Assembly (NCBI GenBank): GCA_027864655.1
Contig: JAQAZG010000003.1
Span: forward strand, 62,001-126,000
Length of the DNA stretch: 64,000 nucleotides
Direction: 5' to 3'
Source of the DNA: Oleispirillum naphthae
Lineage (GTDB): Bacteria; Pseudomonadota; Alphaproteobacteria; Rhodospirillales; Rhodospirillaceae
Positions 46,137-58,288 of this stretch are shown here, one piece after another. Every line of letters begins with the position of its first letter. Positions within the stretch are counted from its first letter, which is position 1. The position numbers and the translations under genes are program-made. Below the pieces are notes generated by a model that was not told the DNA's origin, did not search any database, and saw only the letters and a program-made list of their open reading frames with translations.

Positions 46137-46673
46137 TTACTTCTTCGCCGCGGCGGCGCGGGCGATGGCTTCGGTGAGGACCTGTTTGGCTTCGGCGCAG
46201 GTTCCCCAGCCGAGGATTTTCACCCATTTGCCGTTTTCCAGGTCCTTGTAGTGGGCGAAGAAGTGTTCGAGGCGCAGGCGGTCGAGTTCCGCCACGTCGG
46301 TGACTTCCTGGACGTTGGAATAGAAGGATTTCAGCGATTCGTGGGGGACGCAGAGGAGCTTCTCGTCCATGCCCTTTTCGTCTTCCATGCGCAGCACGCC
46401 GACCGGGCGGGCGCGCACCACGGCGCCGGGGATGACCGGCAGGCGGCCGAGCAGCATGACGTCCACGGGGTCGCCATCCTCGGAGAGGGTATGGGGGACG
46501 AAGCCGTAATTGCAGGGGTAGTGCATGGCGGTATGGAGGAAGCGGTCCACCATCATGGCGCCGGATTCCTTGTCGAGTTCGTATTTCACCGGGTCGGCGA
46601 GCAGGGAGACCTCGACGAGGACGTTGACGTCGTGGGGCGGGTTCTTGCCGAGCGGGATCTTGTCGATATTCAT
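46137..46673 (-). CDS. ppa: Inorganic pyrophosphatase
   Basis: Family I soluble pyrophosphatase; hydrolyses pyrophosphate to drive biosynthesis. The 178-residue product shows VNVLVEVSLLADPVKYELDKESGAMMVDR, HYPCNYGFVPHTLSEDGDPVDVMLL with the metal-binding Asp cluster, and FAHYKDLENGKWVKI. Start ATG 46673 overlaps the stop of the AmpG-like gene by 4 bp. Confidence 0.97.
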   Translation of the reverse strand: MNIDKIPLGKNPPHDVNVLVEVSLLADPVKYELDKESGAMMVDRFLHTAMHYPCNYGFVPHTLSEDGDPVDVMLLGRLPVIPGAVVRARPVGVLRMEDEKGMDEKLLCVPHESLKSFYSNVQEVTDVAELDRLRLEHFFAHYKDLENGKWVKILGWGTCAEAKQVLTEAIARAAAAKK

Positions 46674-47974
46674 CGGTGGGTCCTGTGTGTGGGGGAGAAC
46701 GCGGCGTCTCCCATCCGGGTTTTGCTGAGAACATGGGCGAGCAGGGCCAATCCGGGAAGGGCCATCGCCGCGGTAAGGGCGAAAAAGGTGCTCCAGTCGC
46801 CGTTCAGGCGATCGACGATCCAGCCGCTGCTTCCGGCGAGCTGGATGCGCGCGAAGTTGGCGATGGAGGCGAGCAGCGCGTATTGGGTGGCGGCGTATCC
46901 GGCCTCGCAGAGGCGGGAGAGGAAGGCGACGAAGGCGACGGTGGCGAAGCCGGAGGTGAATCCGTCGCCCGCCACGGCGAGGATGAAGTGGGCGCGGTCC
47001 GGGGCGGCGGCGAGGGCGGAGAACAAGAGGTTGGTGGCGCTCATCACGATCCCGGCGAGGAAGAGACCGCGCCCGGCGCCGAGCACGCGTAACGCGCCGC
47101 CCGCGACCAGCCCGCCGGCGAAGGCCGCGCCGATGCCGTAAAGCTTGCTCACTTCGGCGATCGTTACGTAGTCGAAACCCATCTCTCGGAAGAACACCCC
47201 GCTCATCCGCCCGAGCATCGCGTCGCCGAATTTGAAGAGCACGATGAAGGCGAGGATTTCCGCCCACAGCGGCCGTTTGGCGAGGCTTTTCAGCGGGTCG
47301 ATGACGGCGCGGGCGAGCGCGGCGGCGAAGCCCGGCTCCCGGTCCTCCGCGGCGGTTTGCGGCGCGGCGGGCTCGCGGATGAAAAACACGGCGAAAAGCG
47401 GCAGGGCGAGCGCGCAGGCGAGCGCGGCATAGGCGGCGGGCCAGCCGAAGCGGGCGGCGAGGACGAGGCCGCCCGCGCCGCCGACCACCGTTCCGCCGAT
47501 GTGCCAGCCCGCCACGGTGGCGGCGGAGCCCGCGCCCATGTGCGGCGGATCGAGGGTTTCGATGCGGTAGGCGTCCACCACCACGTCGAGGGAGGCGGAG
47601 AGCGCGGCGACGGCCACTGCGCAGGCGGCCATGGCGGCGAGGCCGCCGCGCGGGTCTTGGCGGCCGAGCAGCAGCACCGCGGCGATCAGGCCGCAGAGCA
47701 GACAGGCGAGCCAGCCGCGCCGCTGCCCCAGGGAGGCGAACAGCGGCGGCCGCATGCGGTCGAACAGCGGCGCCCACAGGAAGTTGATCGCGTACGGCGT
47801 CGCCACCGCGCCGAAGGCGGCCACCGCGGTGCGGCTGAGCCCCGTATCCGCCAGCCAGATCGACAGGTTGGCGAACAGGAGCGGCGAGGGCAGGCCGCTC
47901 GCCACGCCGAGGATGAGCACCGGCAGCAGCCGGGCATCCCGATAGACGGCGAGCGCGGCGGCGAACCGGGGCAT
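46670..47974 (-). CDS. ampG: AmpG-family muropeptide MFS transporter
   Basis: A 434-residue inner-membrane major-facilitator protein with about 12 hydrophobic segments. The AmpG family imports anhydro-muropeptides for cell-wall recycling; characteristic blocks are LGVASGLPSPLLFANLSIWLADTGLSRTAVAAF, the A-loop DVVVDAYRIE and FVAFLSRLCEAGYAATQYALLASI. Assignment to the family is good; the exact substrate is inferred. It lies 4 bp after typA and overlaps ppa. Confidence 0.85.
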   Translation of the reverse strand: MPRFAAALAVYRDARLLPVLILGVASGLPSPLLFANLSIWLADTGLSRTAVAAFGAVATPYAINFLWAPLFDRMRPPLFASLGQRRGWLACLLCGLIAAVLLLGRQDPRGGLAAMAACAVAVAALSASLDVVVDAYRIETLDPPHMGAGSAATVAGWHIGGTVVGGAGGLVLAARFGWPAAYAALACALALPLFAVFFIREPAAPQTAAEDREPGFAAALARAVIDPLKSLAKRPLWAEILAFIVLFKFGDAMLGRMSGVFFREMGFDYVTIAEVSKLYGIGAAFAGGLVAGGALRVLGAGRGLFLAGIVMSATNLLFSALAAAPDRAHFILAVAGDGFTSGFATVAFVAFLSRLCEAGYAATQYALLASIANFARIQLAGSSGWIVDRLNGDWSTFFALTAAMALPGLALLAHVLSKTRMGDAAFSPTHRTHR

Positions 47975-47978
47975 CGCC

Positions 47979-49805
47979 TCAGCCGGAATCGCGGGCGGCG
48001 CGGGCGGCGCGCTTGCGGTCGTTGGGGTCGAGGATCGCCTTGCGCAGGCGGATGTTGGTGGGCGTCACCTCGACCCGCTCGTCGTCCTCGATGTAGGAGA
48101 GCGCCTCTTCCAGCGACATCTTGCGCGGCGTGGTCAGGGTGACCGCCTCGTCCTTGGAGGTGGTGCGGATGTTGGTGAGCTGTTTCGCCCGCAGCGGGTT
48201 GACTTCGAGATCGTGGCCGCGCGCGTTCTCGCCGATGATCATGCCGGTATAGACGTCGATGCCCGAGGTGATGAACAGCGGGCCGCGTTCCTCCAGGTAC
48301 CACAGGGCGTAGGGAACCGAGGTGCCCTGCGCGGTGGAGACGAGGACGCCGTTGCGGCGGCCTTCGATCGCGCCCTTGTAGGGGGCGTAGCCATGGAACA
48401 GGCGGTTCATCACGCCGGTGCCGCGGGTGTCGGTCATGAATTCGGAGTGATAGCCGATCAGCCCGCGCGACGGCGCGAGGAAGGAGAGCCGCATCTTGCC
48501 GCCGCCGGAGGGGCGCATCTCGGTCATCTCCGCCTTGCGCTGCGACATCTTATCGACCACGGAGCCGGAGTATTCCTCGTCCACGTCGATCACCACCTCC
48601 TCGATCGGCTCCTCGCGCTCCCCGGTTTCCGGGCTGTCGCGGAAGAGCACGCGCGGCCGCGAGACCGACATCTCGAAGCCCTCGCGGCGCATCGTCTCGA
48701 TCAGCACGCCGAGCTGGAGTTCGCCGCGGCCGCCCACCTCGAAGGCGTCGCGGTCGGTGGATTCCTTGACGGTCAGCGCCACGTTGCACTCCGCCTCACG
48801 CTTCAGGCGCTCGCCGATCATCCGCCCGGTGACCTTCGTCCCCTCGCGCCCGGCCAAGGGCGAATCGTTGACCGAGAAGGTCATCGCCAGGGTCGGCGGG
48901 TCGATCGGGTGCGCCGCCAGCGCCTCGGTGACGTCCGGCGCGCACAGGGTGTCGGCCACCGTGGCGTCGGTGAACCCGGCGAGCGCGATGATGTCGCCCG
49001 CCTCGGCGGAGTCCACCGGCACGCGCTCGAGGCCGCGGAAGGAGAGAATCTGGCTGGCGCGCGCCAGCTCGACCGGGTTGCCGGTATGGGAGAGGGCCTT
49101 GAGCGCCATGTTGCGGGTGACCCGCCCGTCGAGGATGCGGCCGGTGAGCACGCGGCCGAGGTAGGGGTCGGCCTCCAGCGTCGTCGCCAGCATGCGGAAC
49201 GGCTTCTCCAGGTTCGCCTCCGGCTCCGGCACGTGGGCGACGATCAGCTCGAACAGAGGGGTGAGGTCGGTGTGCGGATCGTCCAGCGACTTCGCCGCCC
49301 AGCCGTCGCGCCCCACCGCGTAGAGCATCGGGAAGTCCAGCTGCTCCTCGCTGGCGTCCAGCGCCGCGAACAGGTCGAAGATTTCGTCGTGCACTTCGTC
49401 GGGACGCGCGTCGCCGCGGTCCACCTTGTTGATCACCACGATCGGCCTGAGCCCAAGCTTCAACGCCTTGCCGACGACGAACTTGGTCTGCGGCAGCGGG
49501 CCTTCGGCGGCGTCCACCAGCACCACCACGCCGTCCACCATGTCGAGGATGCGCTCCACCTCGCCGCCGAAGTCGGCGTGGCCGGGGGTATCGACGATGT
49601 TGATGCGGATGTCGTGCCACAGCACCGAGGTGCACTTCGCCAGAATGGTGATGCCGCGCTCGCGCTCCAGGTCGTTGGAGTCCATGGCGCGTTCCGCCAC
49701 CATCTGGTTGGCGCGGAAGGTTCCGCTCTGCTTCAGCAAATTATCGACCAGGGTGGTCTTGCCATGATCGACGTGCGCAATGATCGCGATATTGCGACGC
49801 TGCAT
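47979..49805 (-). CDS. typA: Ribosome-associated GTPase TypA/BipA
   Basis: A translational GTPase that helps ribosome assembly and stress adaptation. The 608-residue product has G1 AHVDHGKTTLVDNLL, G2 with RGITILAK, G3 DTPGHADFGGEVERI, G4 NKVDR, and the BipA C-terminal domain with GTGVMNRLFHGYAPYKG and SLEEALSYIEDDERVEVTP. Normal length. It shares a short non-coding gap with the broken kinase upstream. Confidence 0.98.
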   Translation of the reverse strand: MQRRNIAIIAHVDHGKTTLVDNLLKQSGTFRANQMVAERAMDSNDLERERGITILAKCTSVLWHDIRINIVDTPGHADFGGEVERILDMVDGVVVLVDAAEGPLPQTKFVVGKALKLGLRPIVVINKVDRGDARPDEVHDEIFDLFAALDASEEQLDFPMLYAVGRDGWAAKSLDDPHTDLTPLFELIVAHVPEPEANLEKPFRMLATTLEADPYLGRVLTGRILDGRVTRNMALKALSHTGNPVELARASQILSFRGLERVPVDSAEAGDIIALAGFTDATVADTLCAPDVTEALAAHPIDPPTLAMTFSVNDSPLAGREGTKVTGRMIGERLKREAECNVALTVKESTDRDAFEVGGRGELQLGVLIETMRREGFEMSVSRPRVLFRDSPETGEREEPIEEVVIDVDEEYSGSVVDKMSQRKAEMTEMRPSGGGKMRLSFLAPSRGLIGYHSEFMTDTRGTGVMNRLFHGYAPYKGAIEGRRNGVLVSTAQGTSVPYALWYLEERGPLFITSGIDVYTGMIIGENARGHDLEVNPLRAKQLTNIRTTSKDEAVTLTTPRKMSLEEALSYIEDDERVEVTPTNIRLRKAILDPNDRKRAARAARDSG

Positions 49806-49847
49806 TAACTTTGTCCTGTCAGGTTGGCGGTGCGAGACGGTGCCGGA

Positions 49848-50837
49848 TCAAGCCGTCGCCCGCGCGTACAGTTCTCCCATGGGGCGCTCCGGTCTGGCCC
49901 CGAAATGGGTAATGATTTGCCCGGCTGCCAGGTTGCCCAGGCGGCCGCAGGCGGAAAGGTCGAGATCTTGCGTATAGGCACGCAAAAAACCGGCGGCGAA
50001 GGCGTCGCCCGCGCCGGTGGTGTCCACCACCGCTTCCACGGGGTCGGACGGCACGGCAAGGGTCTCCCCGCCCGCAACCACCACGCAGCCGTTGGATCCG
50101 CGGGTGATCGCGGCAAGGCGCACGTGCGGGCGCAGCGCGTCGAGCGCGGCGTCGAAGCTTTCGGACTCGAACAGCGCCATCGCCTCGTCCTCGTTGGCGA
50201 AGAGGATATCCGCCTCGCGCTTCACCAGGTCCTGGAATTCCTCGCGGTGGCGGTTGACGCAGAACGGGTCGGAGAGCGACAGCGCCACGGTGCGCCCGGC
50301 GGCGCGGGCGGCGTGGCAGGCCTTCAGCATCGCCGCCTTGGCGGCGGGCTCGTCTCACAGGTAGCCTTCGAGGTAGACCGCCTTGGCGTCGGCGATCAGC
50401 GCCGCGTCCACGTCGTCGGAGGTCAGCTCGCGGCAGGCGCCGAGATAGGTGTTCATCGTGCGCTCGCCGTCGGCGGTCACCAGGATCAGGCAGCGCGCGG
50501 TGGAAGCGCCGTCGGCGCTGGGCACGCAGCCGAAGGCGACGCCCGCCTTCTCGATATCGTGGCGGAACACCGTGCCGAGGAGGTCGTCCCGCACCTTGCC
50601 GATGTAGGCCGGGCTGCCGCCGAGCGCGGCGATCACCGCGGCGGTGTTGGCCGCCGAACCGCCCGAACACTCGACACCCGGGCCCATGGCGCGATAGATT
50701 GCCTCGGCGCGCTCGGCGTCGATCAGGGTCATGATGCCCTTGTCCATGCCGTGCGCGGCGAGGAAGGCCTCGTCGGCGTGGGCCAGGACATCGACGATGG
50801 CGTTGCCGACGGCAACCACGTCATGAGCCGTGGACAT
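49848..50837 (-). pseudogene. PfkB-family (adenosine kinase-like) sugar kinase, interrupted by in-frame TGA
   Basis: The frame reads through as about 329 codons of a PfkB/adenosine-kinase-type enzyme: VVAVGNAIVDVLAHADEAFL, GGSAANTAAVIAALGG, then after the break AAGRTVALSLSDPFCVNRH, NEDEAMALFE and the anion-hole/catalytic motif DTTGAGDAFAAGFL. A single TGA at 50355-50357 follows YLEGYL, where relatives have Trp (YLWD). The frame is intact on both sides, so one G-to-A change (TGG to TGA) explains it. Either a recent nonsense mutation, a sequencing error or stop read-through. Most likely non-functional as it stands. Confidence 0.85.
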
Positions 50838-50965
50838 GCGCGTGCTCCTCCAAAAAACGGTTCTTCAAGCGGCGGCAGTATACCCAGCCGCGGGCCGATC
50901 ACAAGCAGTCCCGGGTTGCGGTTGCGTGAATGCCGCAGGGACGAAACTTTCGAGGCGGTCTATAG

Positions 50966-51643
50966 ATGTTTGGTCTGTTCGTCAAATCCCTTGCGCAATT
51001 ATCCGACCCGCGCACCCGCGGCGTGCTGTGGCGGGCGGTCGGTTTGGGGCTTCTGCTCTACGTCGCGGTGGTCGCCGGGGTGTGGTGGGGGCTCACCTTC
51101 CTTTCCGAGACCCGGTGGGAAACCGTCAACGCGCTGATCGCCGCGGCGGGGGGCCTGGTCGCGGTGGTCGCGGGCGCGCTGATCTATCCGGCGCTGGTCA
51201 CCGTGCTGATCGGCCTGTTCTCCGAAGCGATCTGCCGCCGCGTCGAAACCCTGCACTATCCGGAGCGCGGCGCGGGGCGGGAACAACCTCTGACGGAAAT
51301 CCTCATCGGGACGATCAACTTTGCCGGAAAGACTCTTGCCCTGAATCTTCTCACGCTGTTGCTGACGTTCATCATTCCCGGCGTGAATATCTTTGTGTTT
51401 ATTGCGATCAACGGCTATCTTGTGTCGGTTGAGTATTTTGAAATGGCCGCTGTCCGACGCGTCGATCTGAAACAGACCAACGCTTTGCGCAAGCGGCATT
51501 TCTTTCGATTGTGGGGAGCAGGCGCGGTTTTCGCGGTCGGTATGGCGGTGCCGGTGGTCGGCATCGTGGCGCCGGTGGTCGCGATGATCTTCATGGTCCA
51601 CATGCTGGAGACCGCGCGCACTCCCGCACCCAAGAGTCCCTGA
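50966..51643 (+). CDS. EI24-domain membrane protein (CysZ-like)
   Basis: A 225-residue polytopic inner-membrane protein with about five hydrophobic segments (VGLGLLLYVAVVAGVWWGL, ALIAAAGGLVAVVAGALIYPALVTVLIG, LNLLTLLLTFIIPGVNIFVFIAING, and a C-terminal pair). The segment INGYLVSVEYFEMAAVRR fits the EI24/CysZ family; CysZ is a sulfate transporter but many alphaproteobacterial members are uncharacterised. It is divergent from the broken kinase. Confidence 0.82.
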   Translation: MFGLFVKSLAQLSDPRTRGVLWRAVGLGLLLYVAVVAGVWWGLTFLSETRWETVNALIAAAGGLVAVVAGALIYPALVTVLIGLFSEAICRRVETLHYPERGAGREQPLTEILIGTINFAGKTLALNLLTLLLTFIIPGVNIFVFIAINGYLVSVEYFEMAAVRRVDLKQTNALRKRHFFRLWGAGAVFAVGMAVPVVGIVAPVVAMIFMVHMLETARTPAPKSP

Positions 51644-51694
51644 AAGGGACCGCAGACGAGGGATAGCCCCGCAAGCAATAGAGGGAGAACCGAT

Positions 51695-52324
51695 ATGTTC
51701 CGTTTGTCCGGGCTGGGACCGGCGCAGGTGCCGGAAGAAGTCCAAGACAAGGAGACCCCCGCCTCCGAACCCGCCGCCGCGCCGGAGTCCGCTCCACCGC
51801 TCAAACCGTTCTCGAAAAGGGGTAGCCACATGCCGAGCAAACCCTCTGCGCCCCAACAGCCCTTCCGCAACGATATTCCCCGCCGCGTCCTCGACATCCC
51901 CGGCGCGCAGCGCAAACCCGCAACCCCGGAAGGACTGGCGGGCGACGGCAAAAGGCTGGTCGTCGGCCGGGAAATCCGCCTCTCCGGCGCGATCTCCTCA
52001 TGCGACTGCCTGGTCGTCGAAGGCCAGGTGGAAGCCGACCTCACCGAGGCGCGCATGGTCGTGGTCTCCCGCGGCGGCACCTTCAAAGGCACCGCCACCG
52101 TCGCCAACGCGGAAATCTCCGGCCTGTTCGACGGCAACCTCACCGTCTCCGATACCGCCACGGTCAAACCCGGCGGCGTGGTGCGCGGCACCATCCGCTA
52201 TACCAACCTGGTGATGGAGAAAGGCGGCATCGTCGAAGGTACGCTGACCCCCCAGCCGCGCAAGTCCGCGCCGGTCAAGGGGCTGATGATGCCCTCCGAC
52301 AGCGCCGACGACGGCAGGAGCTGA
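51695..52324 (+). CDS. Bactofilin
   Basis: A 209-residue polymer-forming cytoskeletal protein. A Pro/Ala-rich disordered N terminus (about 1-80) precedes the bactofilin beta-helix, with repeated valine-glycine turns (GREIRLSGAISSCDCLVVEGQVEADL, GTFKGTATVANAEISGLFDGNL, GGVVRGTIRYTNLVMEKGGIVEGTL), then a short basic tail. Bactofilins polymerise without nucleotide and localise envelope processes such as stalk or cell-wall synthesis. ATG 51695 has GGGAGAACC upstream; an internal ATG at 51830 could give a shorter form. Confidence 0.92.
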   Translation: MFRLSGLGPAQVPEEVQDKETPASEPAAAPESAPPLKPFSKRGSHMPSKPSAPQQPFRNDIPRRVLDIPGAQRKPATPEGLAGDGKRLVVGREIRLSGAISSCDCLVVEGQVEADLTEARMVVVSRGGTFKGTATVANAEISGLFDGNLTVSDTATVKPGGVVRGTIRYTNLVMEKGGIVEGTLTPQPRKSAPVKGLMMPSDSADDGRS

Positions 52325-52330
52325 CCGCTC

Positions 52331-52792
52331 TTGTCCTGCCCGACCGATATGCCGCGGCGTCCCCTGCGCGCCGCGGCGGCAGCCTTCCTGCTTTTCCTCA
52401 CCGCCGCCTGCGCCGGACCCGGCCTGCAGGAACGCCCGCGCTTCGACCCCGCGCTCACCCGGGCGCTCGCCGCGCTCGCCCACCCCGACGCGCCGGTCCG
52501 TCTCGACGCGCCGCCCGGCCAAACCAGAAGCCTCGACGGCGCGCTGCTCAACGGACTGTCCGCCGCCGACGTCACCGTCATCCTCGGCCCGCCCGCGCGC
52601 ACCCGCCACGATCCGCCCGCCCAGGTCTGGCTGTTCGAACGCCCGAACTGCTTCGTCGATGTCTTCCTCTACGACGAAGGCAACGGCTCGCGCGTCGTCT
52701 ACGTCCAGGAACGCTCCCGCCTGGTGAAGAAAATCCGCCCCGGCGCCTGCCTCGGCGAGGTCTGGCAGACGCGCCAGGAAAAACCGCGGTAA
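52331..52792 (+). CDS. Small lipoprotein of unknown function
   Basis: A 153-residue putative lipoprotein: hydrophobic signal with lipobox LTAAC (Cys27 from TTG 52331), then a compact domain with LNGLSAADVTVILGPPARTRHDPPAQVWLFERPNCFVDVFLYD. The segment resembles the SmpA/BamE-like fold pattern (LSAADVTVILGPP, WLF..CFVDVFL) but I cannot assign it. TTG 52331 has GCAGGAG ten bases upstream; ATG 52349 has none. It lies 6 bp after the bactofilin gene, so likely cotranscribed. Confidence 0.75.
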   Translation: MSCPTDMPRRPLRAAAAAFLLFLTAACAGPGLQERPRFDPALTRALAALAHPDAPVRLDAPPGQTRSLDGALLNGLSAADVTVILGPPARTRHDPPAQVWLFERPNCFVDVFLYDEGNGSRVVYVQERSRLVKKIRPGACLGEVWQTRQEKPR

Positions 52793-52950
52793 AGCTGAAA
52801 TGTTGCGAGGGGTCGCGGCCCCCTCGCGCTCCCCATAACTTTGTTTTTTGCGCGAAGCGCCATAAGCCTGCCGCTTCGCGGTGAAAAAAGCGGGGGGTCA
52901 AGGGGTCCGCGACCCCTTGCGGGTCCGGGCAGCGCCCGGTCCGGTTTTTG
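52793..52950. repeat. Modular palindromic element R10 (lipoprotein/nth, convergent)
   Basis: The left arm hairpin is GCGAGGGGTC-GCG-GCCCCCTCGC (one mismatch). The core is TTTTTTGCGCGAAGCGC..CCGCTTCGCGG. The right arm is the two-hairpin type, CAAGGGGTC-CGC-GACCCCTTG then CCGGGCAGCGCCCGG, reaching the nth stop. Confidence 0.88.
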
Positions 52951-52952
52951 CC

Positions 52953-53597
52953 TCAAACCGTTTTGCTGTCGAAACGGCAGAGGGTGGCGATGGGGCAGGC
53001 CGGGCACTGCGGGCGCTGGGCCTTGCAGGTATAGCGCCCATGCAGGATCAGCCAGTGGTGGGCGTGGCGCTTGAACTCGGCGGGAATCGCCGCCTCCAGG
53101 CCCTTTTCCACCTCCAGCGGCGTCTTGCCCGGGGCCAGCCCGGTGCGGTTGCCGACGCGGAAGACGTGGGTGTCCACCGCGATGGTCGGCACGCCGAAGG
53201 CGATGTTGAGCACCACGTTGGCGGTCTTGCGCCCGACCCCGGGCAGCGATTCCAGGGCCTCGCGGTCGCGCGGCACCTGGCCGCCGAACGCGGCGATCAG
53301 CTTCCCGCTCAGCGCGATGACGTTCTTCGCCTTGGTCTTGTAAAGTCCGATGGTGCGGATCGCCTCGGCGAGCGCCGGCTCGCCCAGGGCGACCATCTGT
53401 TCCGGCGTGTCCACCCGCGCGAACAGGGGCCTCGTCGCCTTGTTCACTCCCTTGTCGGTCGCCTGCGCCGACAGCACCACCGCCACCAGCAGGGTGTAGG
53501 GGTTGACGTGCTCCAGCTCCCCCTGCGGCTCCGGATTCGCCGCCCGCAGCCGCGAAAACATCTCCCGGATTTCGGACTCGCTCAACGCCGTGGCCAT
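52953..53597 (-). CDS. nth: Endonuclease III (DNA glycosylase/AP lyase)
   Basis: Removes oxidised pyrimidines from DNA. The 214-residue product has the helix-hairpin-helix LPGVGRKTANVVLNIAFG with the catalytic Lys, the catalytic Asp in VDTHVFRVGNR, and a C-terminal CX6CX2CX5C iron-sulfur cluster motif (CKAQRPQCPACPIATLC). The element R11 ends only about 10 bp upstream of its ribosome site, leaving no room for a separate promoter outside the repeat. Confidence 0.97.
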   Translation of the reverse strand: MATALSESEIREMFSRLRAANPEPQGELEHVNPYTLLVAVVLSAQATDKGVNKATRPLFARVDTPEQMVALGEPALAEAIRTIGLYKTKAKNVIALSGKLIAAFGGQVPRDREALESLPGVGRKTANVVLNIAFGVPTIAVDTHVFRVGNRTGLAPGKTPLEVEKGLEAAIPAEFKRHAHHWLILHGRYTCKAQRPQCPACPIATLCRFDSKTV

Positions 53598-53607
53598 GGC
53601 TTCGCCT

Positions 53608-53799
53608 TTCGAAAAACAAGGCCAGGGCTCCGCCCTGGACCCGCAAGGGGACTCGGTCCCCTTGACCCGTTAACTTGTTTTTCGCCGCGAAGCGGCAGGC
53701 AACGCCTTTGTTGCAACCGTCGTAGGCTTATGGCGCTTCGCGCAAAAACAAGTTATGGGGGGCGCGGGGGGACCGAGTCCCCCCGCAAGGTTTTGGTTT
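53608..53799. repeat. Modular palindromic element R11 (dapB/nth, codirectional)
   Basis: The left arm is the two-hairpin type: CCAGGGC-TCC-GCCCTGG then CAAGGGGAC-TCG-GTCCCCTTG. The core is TTTTTCGCCGCGAAGCGGC..GGCGCTTCGCGC. The right arm hairpin is GCGGGGGGAC-CGA-GTCCCCCCGC followed by AAGGTTTTGGTTTTT at the dapB stop. It separates dapB from nth on the same strand. Confidence 0.9.
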
Positions 53800-54600
53800 T
53801 TACATCCCCAGCACGTCGGTCATCGCGTAGAGGCCGGGTTTCTTTCCGGCGAGCCAGGCGGCGGCGCGGAGGCCGCCGGTGGCGAAGATGCTGCGCGCGG
53901 TGGCGCGGTGGGTGAGTTCGATGCGTTCGCCCGCGCCCGCGAGGATGACGGTATGTTCGCCGACCACGTCGCCGCCGCGCAGGGCGGCGAAGCCGATATC
54001 GCCCATGCGGCGTTCGCCGGTATGGCCGTGGCGGCCGCTCTGGGTGACTTCGGCGAGGGCGACGCTGCGGCCTTCCGCGGCGGCCTCGCCGAGGAGGATG
54101 GCGGTGCCGGAGGGGGCATCGACCTTGTGCTTGTGGTGCATTTCGACGATTTCGATGTCGAAGGCTTCCGCGGGCAGGGCGGCGGCGGCGTTCTTCACCA
54201 GGGCGGCCAGCAGGTTGACCCCGAGGCTCATGTTGAACGACTGGAGGATCGCCGCCTTGGCGGCGCAGGCGCGGATCTCCGCCAGGTCTTCCGGGGAGAG
54301 GCCGGTGGTGCCGATGACGGCGGGGGTTCCGGTTTCCGCGGCGAGGCGCGCGGTGGCGCGCGCGGTGGCGGGGGTGGTGAAATCGATCAGCGCGTCGGCA
54401 TCGGCGAAGGCGGCGCGCGCATCCGCCTGCGCGGCGATGCCGATGGGCGCGCACCCGGCGAGCGTGCCGAGGTCCTGGCCGATCAGCGGCGAACCTTCGC
54501 GTTCCGTGCCGCCTGCGATCGCATGTCCGCCGCCTTCGAGGATGAGCTTCATCAAGAGGCGGCCCATGCGTCCGCCGCACCCGACGATTCCGAACTTCAT
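53800..54600 (-). CDS. dapB: 4-hydroxy-tetrahydrodipicolinate reductase
   Basis: NAD(P)H-dependent reductase of the diaminopimelate/lysine pathway. The 266-residue product has the nucleotide motif [17 protein letters not shown], the catalytic [16 protein letters not shown] and [27 protein letters not shown]. It lies 25 bp downstream of dnaJ on the same strand. Confidence 0.97.
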   Translation of the reverse strand: MKFGIVGCGGRMGRLLMKLILEGGGHAIAGGTEREGSPLIGQDLGTLAGCAPIGIAAQADARAAFADADALIDFTTPATARATARLAAETGTPAVIGTTGLSPEDLAEIRACAAKAAILQSFNMSLGVNLLAALVKNAAAALPAEAFDIEIVEMHHKHKVDAPSGTAILLGEAAAEGRSVALAEVTQSGRHGHTGERRMGDIGFAALRGGDVVGEHTVILAGAGERIELTHRATARSIFATGGLRAAAWLAGKKPGLYAMTDVLGM

Positions 54601-54625
54601 GGTCTGGTTCCCCCTGTTGCTGCGT

Positions 54626-57781
<3,156 letters not shown>

Positions 57782-58057
57782 CTTGAACCTCTGTTTGTTA
57801 CGGCAGGTTCACCGGGGCCTCGGCCGCATGGCCTTGACATAAGCACCCCAACGAACCCCCAGGGACGAATTCCGTCTTACGGTTTCCACAAGGGGGCCGC
57901 CGCGCCGCAGTGGCGAGCGGGAATCGCGGCAAACCCTTGTCCGATTGTCACCGGACGATATAAGAAAAGGCGAAGCGCGCCGCAACAGGAGATACGGCAC
58001 GCGGAGATGAGGTATTAGCACTGTTTTCCGCCGATTGCCAAGGCCGGAGGTCCCCCG

Positions 58058-58288
58058 ATGATCCGCTACCGCCTGCGCTGCGCCCATGGCCACGCCTTCG
58101 ACTCCTGGTTCCGCAACGCGGACGCCTGCGACGCGGACCTCGCCGCCGCTTCGGTCGCCTGCCCGGAGTGCGGTTCCACCGAGGTCGCCAAGGCGATCAT
58201 GGCCCCCGCCGTGGGCAAGCAGGCCGCTCCCGCCACCCCCTGCGGCAGGCCGGTGTGCGCCTGCGGCTGCCCGGCGCTGGACGGATGA
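58058..58288 (+). CDS. Short DUF1178-like zinc-ribbon protein
   Basis: A 76-residue product beginning MIRYRLRCAHGHAFDSWFRNADACDADLA, with CPECGSTEVAKAIMAPAVGKQ, resembling the N-terminal half of DUF1178 proteins (usually about 140-150 residues). The C-terminal half is replaced by a short CxCGC tail, so it may be a naturally small zinc ribbon or a truncated member. Start ATG 58058 behind GGAGG. Its stop overlaps the next gene's start by 4 bp, an unusual coupling. Confidence 0.75.
   Translation: MIRYRLRCAHGHAFDSWFRNADACDADLAAASVACPECGSTEVAKAIMAPAVGKQAAPATPCGRPVCACGCPALDG

Noticed and set aside
50355-50357. TGA read as tryptophan or selenocysteine in the PfkB-type kinase
   Set aside because: TGA terminates many certain genes here and TGG encodes Trp elsewhere. 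The position is a conserved Trp, not Cys, and no SECIS-like hairpin was seen.
57832-57860. RpoH-type heat-shock promoter upstream of dnaK
   Set aside because: CTTATGT on the minus strand resembles the alphaproteobacterial RpoH -10, but the -35 (CCTG) and spacing fit poorly. Plausible but too weak to annotate.
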